From: Hippasteria phrygiana
Lineage: Eukaryota; Echinodermata; Asteroidea; Valvatida; Goniasteridae
Reading direction: 5' to 3'
DNA length: 64,000 nucleotides
Assembly: GCA_037893225.1 (NCBI GenBank)
Contig: JAZGUH010000932.1
Location: forward strand, 124,001 to 188,000
Shown here piece by piece: positions 56,180-64,000 of the stretch. The notes under the pieces are model-generated. The model saw only the letters and a list, made by a program, of their open reading frames with translations. It was not told the origin of the DNA and did not search any database. Each line of letters starts with the position of its first letter. The stretch's first letter is position 1. Made by a program: the position numbers and the translations under genes.

Positions 56180-57300
56180 TTTCGCTGCGTGATTGATGTA
56201 AACGTCGCACCTGAACTATATACTTTTTACGGGCAAGGTAATATAGGGCAGCAAATTTAAGAGTCTAGACTTGATTGGAAGTTAATGTTATTCTTTTCTG
56301 ATAAATCTGCACATAACCCATCGTCCGCAATGTATACAACGTTTTCTCAGATAATATTTTTAAAGGAATAGATAGCATCGACGTCAGTTAAAATTTGGCG
56401 ATTACGTGACTTAGTCTTGTTCCAGGATTTCTTTATTGTGAGATCATTACAAATAAATCTAGCACGGCGCGCTTACGAATTACGACATGAGAGCGAAATT
56501 CAAGATGGCGGCGCCCATTGATACAACTGTTACATGATAATGACATGTGGACCTATAGAGTACCGAAGTGATGACGTCAATGCAATTTTTTGAACCAGAA
56601 TACTTTTGTCATTTTGTGTCAATGTGCTTTTTCATGACTGGCTGTTAACAAAGGAACAGTCGAAATCTCCATTTGCTTGGGGCCAGTTGTCGTGCCAACT
56701 AACGTCAGACTTCGGTACTCTATACACGTACATTTCTCCATTTTGTCGAGTGAAGATTTCTACCTTCAATTCTTTATTGCATTATTTCTTAATTTCTTTG
56801 CTTTATTGAGAAAATACCCAAAAAACGATTTTTTGATTGCAAGTTCGTTAAAAATAAAGTTCTAACATGGACGAAATTCAAGATGACGGCGCCAACTGAA
56901 ACAACTTTTACATGATAAAGGTATAGGGACCAACATGTACATGTATGTTTACCTTTCCATCCATTCGATTTAAAGAGTCAAGATTTCAACCTTCAATTTA
57001 AATAATCTTGCAGTATTTCATAATTTCTTTGCTTTATTGAGAAAATACACAAAAACGATTTCTTGATTGTGAGATAATTAAAAAAGCTCTAACATGGCGC
57101 TTACGAATTATGAAACTGTGGAGAAATTCAAGATGGCGGAGCCAACTGAAACAACTTTTACATGATGAAGATAATATGGACTTACATGTTCACCTTTCCA
57201 TTAATTGCGTTTGAAGAGTCAAGAATTGGGTTTGAAGAGTCAAGAATTTTCATGGAGGCCCTTTTCAAATTCTCGCATCTTTTGTCTCAGATTTGTGGTT
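56180..57300 (+). repeat. Tandem repeat family with AAGATGGCGGC motifs, cluster 1
   Basis: About three diverged units of roughly 240 bp, each with aattcaagatggcggmgcc, caactgaaacaacttttac, atgtttacctttccatccatt, gaagagtcaagatttcaacc, ctttattgagaaaatac and aacgatttcttgattgtgag. The start (56183-56400) also matches 62386-62760. Non-coding. Confidence 0.75.
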
Positions 57301-57756
57301 TGGAGTTTTTTTAGGAAAACAATTCCCAGAAACTGTTTTGCAAATTTTACAGAAAACCCTTAAATTAATAGTTATGAGAAATCGCGTAAGCCCTGACTTG
57401 CAGAAAGAAAGATTAATTCTACCAGTTGCACACTAATCCGGATTAGCGGATTATCCGGGACATAAAAGGTGCCGCCAGAGACGATCTCTATTGTACACTC
57501 GGGCTGGTTGCAAATGAGTCACTTTGCATGCCACTGAAGGCCACTGCGTGCAAGTCCGTGCCGATGAGTGCCCATGCGTGCAAATGCGTGCCAAAATCTC
57601 CCTCGTTTTAGCTTGCACGCAAAGGCTATCGGCTAAGTGATATCGGCGATATTGGTTGCGTCGGTAATTTTCTGACGTTTTGCTGGGGATGGTTCATCGT
57701 CTCCAGTAACACCATAGCCGAAAACTATGGACGCGTCCAAACATAATTACGGTATA
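57301..57756. other. No gene seen; short cgtgc decamer cluster
   Basis: 57520-57600 has several tgcgtgccaa / gagtgcccatgcgtgc words, related to the cluster at 61625-61800. A palindrome-like ctaatccggattagcggatt lies at 57436. Confidence 0.4.
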
Positions 57757-57759
57757 TCA

Positions 57760-58796
57760 CTCTAAAAACAAGTGCTAAATACCGAGTGCTGAACAAATGC
57801 GTGCACCTAACGTGCACAAGTTAGCACCTCACGTGTTAAATTAGGCCCAAAAAAGTGGAAGTGCTGCACGGTGAGTGCTGAAAATGAGTGCTGAATACCG
57901 AGGCTTCCTTGACTGCACCTCGGGTGTAAAATTACGTAACAATTGCACGACTAATCAGAAATGAGGAAATTTGTGTTCACAAAAGTCAGGTTAAATTGCA
58001 GTTTTTAGTCCAAAAATACACTTTCTTGACCATAATATGTTTTATTCAAACAATTCCAAAGTAGATTTGTTATTTTTTACGAACATATATGAATAATCTC
58101 ATTACATCTCCCTTCCTATTCAAATATTGAAACTGTTCATGGAAAGCCATGACTTTATATAGTGGGATAGGCTGAATATAAAGCTAAAGCACGACATCAT
58201 TCAGTTTGTAGGTTATCGCAGCAAGTGTACACTCTACCATAGAAATGTATAATAAGTTATTTCTGTTTAGTCTGGTTCCTACTTCTTGTGTTTCCGTTAA
58301 TTTTTTGTTAATTAATGTCAACCAAGCTTCCAGTATAACCTTTCCCGCTGTTCTCCAGTGCTTTATTTTGTATCCTATGAGTTGTTGAAAAAAGCACATG
58401 AAGTGCTTTAGTTTAGCTCTTTGTGGGTGCTATTATTATAGCACGCATGCTTGTGCTACATCAGCACGGCACGTGCAGTCACTATACGAGCACCTAGAAG
58501 TGCAAAATGTTAGCTCTTCAAGTGCTAAATTAGCAGTGTTGTAGTCGAGACCATCACAAACCCACACAAGACCACACAAGACCCTGCAGGACCAGCACAA
58601 GACCAGCACAAGACCAGCAGTCTTAATCCAAGTCTTAAGCTAATCAAATGAACTGTAACAAAAACATTCCTTTGTCATGGTTATGCCTGTTACTTGTGCC
58701 TGTTACAAGCTGGTCTTGGGAATGGTCTTGTGCCTGGTCTTGAAATGGTCTCGACTACAACACTGTAAATTAGCACTTAAGTTTTTTTTAGAGTTA
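57760..58796. mobile_element. Non-autonomous element with ACTCTAAAAA...GTGCTAA ends
   Basis: actctaaaaacaagtgctaa at the left is matched by the complement ttagcacttaagtttttttt...agagt at the right. agtgctgaa/gtgctaaat words recur near both ends. It was later split by the hAT MITE at 58534-58765. TA-rich flanks, TSD uncertain. Confidence 0.55.
58534..58765. mobile_element. hAT MITE with perfect 8-bp duplication
   Basis: CAGTGTTGTAGTCGAGACC at the left and its complement at the right. TAAATTAG flanks both sides (58526-58533, 58766-58773). CAGTG termini and an 8-bp duplication identify hAT. Inside are tandem cacaagaccagcacaagacc repeats. 232 bp, non-coding. Confidence 0.92.
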
Positions 58797-60659
58797 TACG
58801 TTTAGGTTGAATTGCTTTAACGCATAATCAATCGGTTTATGAAAACAAATACGGGACAATAAAAATGACTATATATAGGGTTCTTTGAATGTGTACGAGC
58901 AAATACTGGGGCAGAAGAAAGAACTGAAATACACATCGTTTCCAATTTTTGCTAAAAATCTAATGAAACCCGTTTTTACCAAATTAACCCAGTTACTGAA
59001 ATGCTGATAAACAGGGATTGTATTTTGGATTACATTATAATCATACTTCGTTTCTATATGCTGTGTGGTTCTTTCTCATTACTGCGCGTCATAACCATAA
59101 GAATAACTTTGGACTACCTTGCGAAATAATGGTTGAACTTACCTTAGACAGATATTTTCCACTATAACAAGGATGAAGTGCAGACACTGGTTACTTCTTC
59201 AGCAAGATTTCTTGGCGATCCTCTCACAAAGCGATCTGTAGTTGATCTGATAGTCCCGGCAATTGTAGTCCGGTTTTATAGTCGGCTAAAAAAAAACACC
59301 TCTTTGTTGTGATTAGTCAATTTTAAAAGGCAAAGAAAATCAAAACCGTGATTGGCTAATAATTTTATCCCGCAATCTGATTGGCTGGGAGCGACGACAC
59401 GTCATAGACGCGTGACGTCATGTTTACGGCTTCAACTCCCAAACGGCAAACGTGTATGGACTTGTTCAAACTGCGAAAACAGGACAAACAGGTCCCTGCA
59501 ACACACACAGGCTTGATAGCTTACCGGTATTATACGATGTAGCGGGTATTACGTAACGGTGTTTGTAGCGCAATACAATGACCCGCTATATATTTCAAAG
59601 ACAAATTGTCGAGAATCGGTGTTAATGAAAAACTTCAAGGGTAATCTTGCTGCGCATGTGTTGGGAACAAACGATTATTCGTTGAAACTGATAAATCAAA
59701 TCAATGGTCGTTGTATTGAGGTGATTAGCTATGCAAAAACAAACTTTTCACATAATGTAATCAATTTCATTTTTTTTTTGGCCATCAATACATATTTTCA
59801 GAATAACAACTTATCACTCCATTAATCGGCAAAATTAACTGATTCGCTACTGTGTAGGTGTTTAGGTGTTTCCAGATGCCATTTCATTTGTTGGCTAATA
59901 AGACTACTCCATCGCGGCATGAACCGTGACGTCATATTTACGGCATTCGTATTACGACATGTTTACGTATGTTTTCAAGAGTTTTGTACGTTTGCTTTTG
60001 ATTTTGTTTTAGTTTTTACGATTTATTCGTAATTGTACAGTTTTTAGGCTGAACGCGATTTACTTTACCGTATATTTTACATACTTGCTTTTCATTTGTA
60101 CATATTTATTTTTTATTTCACTTTTAGTTTTCGCTTTTTGGTAATTTACTTTGATAATTTCCAATTTTCCGTTTTAATTGTTCCGTGAACATTTTGTACG
60201 CTTACTTTTAAAACCCGTTACCGTGACATTGCTTACTTCGTAGTGTGTACTTCCCAGTCCCATAAAAGAAGTAAAATTAGCAGCAACAATCTTTTCCTGT
60301 CAGAACGTAGTCCGAAAATATCGTTTTTATACAAGTTTCATAGATTAGGCCTACTTTGGCTGGTATAGTTCTTACGCAATGTTGTTTACATATACGAAAG
60401 CGTGTACATATAGCCGTCGATTCTCAAGCCCGTTAAACCATAGAGCAAGGTCATAGGCCAGCTCATTAGAGTTAGCTATTGCCTACTGAACATAGGTGAC
60501 CGAATCAATGACCTGAAAGTCAATTGAAAAATGTCTACGTTGTCCCTACTTTTTTCAGTGGACTTGTTTATAACTAAACAAAGAAACTAATATGATCTCT
60601 GACACTCCTCCACGAAAGAGCGGGGCCTGAAGGGGTGAATTTAATTTCTGTCGTAATGT
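58797..60659. other. No gene seen
   Basis: AT-rich sequence between the inverted arms. The longest frame (88 codons at 59559) has no recognised domain. No transposase-like motif could be read in any frame. Confidence 0.35.
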
Positions 60660-60858
60660 TCGTCCATTTCAAAGTAAATGTCTCCAATTTTGAAATTGAC
60701 GATTAAGGGAATCTTCAATATGTTCAAAGTTTGTAAAAAATATATAAAATACATATATACGTTTGAACAAACATTGAATATATTCGAGTTTTATTGCAAA
60801 TATAATGTGTTTACATGACGGTTAACAGACTCCGTGTATGAACCAAGTGTGAAGCCAT
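60660..60858. repeat. Right arm of the large inverted pair
   Basis: Complement of 55995-56175: aaagtaaatgtctccaattt, aattgacgattaaggg, aacattgaatatattcgag and gaaccaagtgtgaagccat. Confidence 0.65.
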
Positions 60859-61500
60859 CCCAGCTAACAATTTTACGTTGTGACAACGTTGCCACATGGT
60901 CACGTTTTCGTTGCGGCAACGTTAGGAAAATGACGTTGCAGCAACGGAAAAATGTCGACTCCCATACGCGTTGCCACAACGTTACCACGCAACGTTAAGA
61001 GGACGTTGCTACAACGTAAAAGAAACGTTTACTGGTACATGATAACAACCTTGACGTCACGTTAAAACGACCTAATGGGCACCTAACAACAACGTATATG
61101 CACGTTTGTACGACCTTATGGGGACGTGATTACAACTTGATTATCACGTTACAGCAACCGTATTATAAGGGACGTTTCTACAACCATTTACAAACGTTTT
61201 TGCAACCTTGTGGGCACATCTCTGCAACTTTGTTGGAACCTAAAAGCAACTTTATGCGACGTAATTGCAACTTTATTGGCAACGTAACTGCAACCTAATT
61301 GGTACGTCACTGCAACTTTTTAGGCACGTCACCGCAACTTTGTTGGAATGTAATAGCAACTTTATGGGACGTAATTGCAACTTTATTGGGGACGTCACTG
61401 CAACCTAATTGGCACGTCACTGCAACTTTGTTGGAACGTAATAACAACTTTATGGCACACTATTGCAACTCTGTGGACACGTTCCTGTAACATAATAGGG
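60859..61500. repeat. 'cccagctaaca...acgttg' repeat followed by degenerate 20-22-bp repeats
   Basis: Starts cccagctaacaattttacg, then repeated gttgccacaacgtt words in both orientations (60880-61010). Next come about 18 imperfect units such as ggcacgtcactgcaacttt (61080-61480). Short ORFs are repeat translations. Confidence 0.7.
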
Positions 61501-61624
61501 ATATTTTAAGTTAATTTCTGCAAACGATAACAAATCAAATACATGTACATGTAAACGGAATTGATGTCATTCAAATTTTATTACAAAGAATGTTAGAAAT
61601 AAGGGACCATGGATTAATGCCAAT

Positions 61625-61802
61625 TTGCGTGCGCACGCGTGTGCACGCGTGCGCACGCGTGCGGACGGGTCCGCACGCAATTGCACGCAAAGGCACGGGC
61701 CCCCTGCGTGCCATTGCGTGCCGATGCGTGCTGATGCGTGCTGATGCGTGCTAATGCGTGCTGATGCGTGCCGATGCGTGCCGATGCGTTCCAGTGAGCA
61801 TA
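61625..61802. repeat. 10-bp repeat (gcgtgcYgat)n with alternating purine-pyrimidine tract
   Basis: 61628-61665 is cgtgcgcacgcgtgtgcacg-type alternating sequence. 61705-61795 is about nine copies of gatgcgtgcc / gatgcgtgct. The reverse-strand ORF (HQHALARI...) is an artefact. Confidence 0.85.
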
Positions 61803-62385
61803 GGCAATTTTCAACCGTTTGTGCTCTTTATTGATCTGGAATTAACGATAACAAAGAACACAGGCCGGCCGGCTGGCCGGCCAGGAAGGACGGATTATAT
61901 CAGACGGAGAGGTGTCATAAAAGGCTAGAGTCTCCACAAAGGGCTCCTGGGCCACAATGGTGGACTGATGACTCATCTTTTGGTGGCTTTGGTCAGACTA
62001 TACATGTACATAAACAGCAATTCAAAGGCTTTTCTAAAGTCATGACGATACAATTCTAGCGGGGCTTAGATTTGTAAAGTAGGGCCTACATGTACGGCCT
62101 ATACATATACATGTGGATTTCTGATTTATTTTAAGTTTCCGTGATTTTCATTGAAACAACAGGGCATGACGGCATCATTTATTTCCGCAATTTCGATCTT
62201 TTCTGATAGAAAAAAGTACGTTTTGAAGAAAGTATACAAAGATGTACATTATTATTCAAGTACACAAAAAAACTGCTGTGCTTCGTCATCACTCAATACA
62301 ACAGCCCAATTTTAGAGATTTTTCAATACTTTTTTTTTTAAATATAGATTTTTTTGCGTCGGGGATACATGCCGTCAAGTAGAGT
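61803..62385. other. No gene seen; ggccggccggctggccgg palindrome
   Basis: The only notable sequence is the GC palindrome ggccggccggctggccggcc at 61863. No coding signal. Confidence 0.35.
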
Positions 62386-62433
62386 GTTTTCGCTGCGTGA
62401 TTGAAGTTTACCTTTTACGCGCAAGGCAATTTA

Positions 62434-62565
62434 AGCCCGGTTCATACTTCATGCGAATGCGTATGCGAAGCATATTCGTTATGGTAACGGAGAACGTCAC
62501 AATACAGCTTTAATTGTTGACGTCATGAAATTCGCTTCGCATTCGCATAAAGTATGAACCGGGCT
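62434..62565. mobile_element. Foldback MITE, AGCCCGGTTCATACTTC family (copy 2), TTA duplication
   Basis: AGCCCGGTTCATACTTC and its complement, with gcgaatgcgtatgcgaagc / gcttcgcattcgc inside. TTA on both sides (62431-62433, 62566-62568). The related repeat at about 56225-56240 has no insertion there (gcaaggtaatatagggcagc), an empty site. The 3-bp TTA duplication fits PIF/Harbinger. Confidence 0.85.
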
Positions 62566-62599
62566 TTAGGGCAGCTTAGACCAATTGATTCGAAGTTTG

Positions 62600-64000
62600 T
62601 TATTCTTTTCTGATACATTTGCAATATAAATGATCTCTTCATTTTCCACACATAACCCATCATCAGCGTTTATACATGTATACAGCGCTTTTTCAGAGAA
62701 TGTCTTTTTTTAAGGAAAAACAGAGATATCGATGTCAGTTCAAATTTGGCGATTGCACGATTTCTTGATTATGAGATCATTTAAAATAAATCTAACAGGG
62801 CGTGCTTACGAATTACGACATGAAAGCGCAATTCAAGAAGGCGGCGCCATTAATACAACCATGGAGGAAGAAAACATTCTTCCTCCATGATATAACTATT
62901 TACATGATAAAGACATGTGGACCTATAGATTACGAAATTAATTACGAAATGGAGACGCAATTCAAGATGGCGGCGCCCACTGCAATTTTTACATGATAAA
63001 GATATTGGGACCTACATGTACATGCATGTTTACCTTTCCATCCATTCGATTTGAAGAGTCAGGATTTCAACTAATCTTGCAGTATTTCATAAATTCTTCG
63101 CTTTATTGGAAAAATGTATAAAAACATGGCGCTTACATGGCGCTTACATGACTATGAAACTAGAGAAATTCAAGATGGCGGAGCCAACTGAAACAACTTT
63201 TATGCATCAAGGACCTGCACCTACATGTTCACCTTTCCATGATGGGTTTGAAGAGTCAAGAATTTAAACTCAATTCAATCTTGCATTATTTTTTAAAGTA
63301 ATATCTTTGCTTTATTGAGAAAATACACAAAAATCATTTCTTGATCGTGAGATCAAAAAAGCTCTAACATATTATTTTACTATTACGAAATGGCGACGTA
63401 ATTCAAGATGGTGGCCCCACTGAAACAACTTTTACATGATGAAGATATATATGTTCACCTTTCCTTTATACAGTCATGATTTCAACCTTTATTCTTGAAT
63501 TATTTCATAATTTCTTTCCTTTATGAGGAAATACACAAAAACGATTTCTTGATTATGAGTTCATTAAAAAAAGTTATAACATGGCCGTTGGGAATAACGA
63601 GATGGCTGCACCCACTGCAACTTTTACAGAAGAAATTTGTACATAAGAAATATTTACATGAATGAAAAAGTTCGAGCGGCGACTATTTGTCAACCACTAG
63701 TCGATTTTCCATAACAACCTGTACACGAAACACATGTTGGGTACCAGGCAAAAAACGACCAGTGGTCGACAAAAGGTCGCTGCTCGAACGTGCTTCATGT
63801 TTACCATCCATTCGATTGGAAGAGTCAAGATTTCAACCTTCATTTAATTAATCTTGCAGAATTTCATAATTTCTTTGCTATTGAGGAAATACACAAAAAC
63901 AATTTCTTGATTGTGAGTTCATTAAAAAAAGTTATAACATGGCGGTTGGGAATAACGGAATGGGGACGCAATTCAAGATGGCGGCACCCACTGCAACTTT
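62600..64000 (+). repeat. Tandem repeat family with AAGATGGCGGC motifs, cluster 2 (runs off the window)
   Basis: At least five diverged units of the same roughly 240-bp family as cluster 1, with caagatggcgg-type motifs near 62963, 63171, 63401 (one change) and 63973, and a weaker one near 62833. Units share atttctttgctttattgag and cacaaaaacgatttcttgat. A small hairpin (accatggaggaagaa / ttcttcctccat) lies at 62860-62890. Confidence 0.8.
63670..63790. mobile_element. Short MITE in the tandem repeat
   Basis: agttcgagcggcgac at the left pairs with gtcgctgctcgaac at the right. tttgtc / gacaaa and accactagtcga / gaccagtggtcga continue inside. About 120 bp, non-coding. Confidence 0.65.

Overview
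The window is a gene-poor, transposon-rich stretch of an animal genome. Split genes with GT-AG introns, Ty3/gypsy, Tc1, Harbinger, THAP-bearing TTAA-type and hAT elements, tRNA-derived SINE sequence and long minisatellites rule out a prokaryote or virus. The one host-like gene belongs to the ZAR1 (zygote arrest 1) zinc-finger family. Together with the style of the repeats, this suggests an invertebrate deuterostome (lancelet, hemichordate or echinoderm). The species cannot be fixed from the sequence, and this assignment is inference.

Layout. 1-5.2 kb: degenerate 'ccgtaac/cgtgac' repeats around a 1 kb inverted-repeat element, small foldback MITEs and a 'ggtccacgattg' repeat family. 5.6-7.9 kb: the three-exon ZAR1-like gene (+ strand), with a palindromic MITE in its second intron. 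8-14 kb: non-autonomous DNA transposons (TA and TTAA targets), a (CAAT)n tract, a tRNA-derived SINE head and a decayed R2-type (restriction-like endonuclease) retroelement tail.

14.4-32.5 kb: a nested stack of transposons that can be dissected because paralogous empty copies lie nearby. A host repeat (14.45-14.76 kb and 15.86-32.49 kb) is split by a Harbinger element of about 16 kb (15961-32087), which carries a Myb/SANT-like gene (+) and a convergent HARBI1-like transposase gene (-). Harbinger was itself invaded by a Ty3/gypsy retrotransposon (18424-29102, flanked by GTAGT) and by a THAP-encoding, TTAA-flanked Kolobok-like element (30527-31910). The gypsy integrase was then split by a 6.7 kb foldback element (19644-26327, flanked by TGAT). 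The bulk of that element is two oppositely oriented arrays of a 47-bp minisatellite.

33-39 kb: a 12-bp minisatellite in three homogenised blocks, a 3-bp-TSD element, a second copy of an 829-bp LTR-like element carrying a 989-bp DNA transposon, and a Mutator-like foldback element with arms of about 390 bp and a 9-bp TSD. 39.9-48.7 kb: a well-preserved Ty3/gypsy retrotransposon (- strand) with intact gag and pol. It also has, in the env position, an ORF for an SGNH/GDSL-type hydrolase. 49-53 kb: MITEs and a Tc1-like transposon (DD34E) inside a CRE-palindrome-rich repeat. 54.7-55.3 kb: a 31-bp minisatellite. 56-64 kb: a repeat landscape with an inverted pair of about 190-bp arms, a hAT MITE with a perfect 8-bp TSD, 'cgtgc' decamers, acgttg-type repeats and two clusters of a tandem repeat containing the YY1-like motif AAGATGGCGGC.

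Apart from the ZAR1-like gene, all recognisable coding capacity belongs to mobile elements. Most of it is broken by single nonsense or frameshift lesions.
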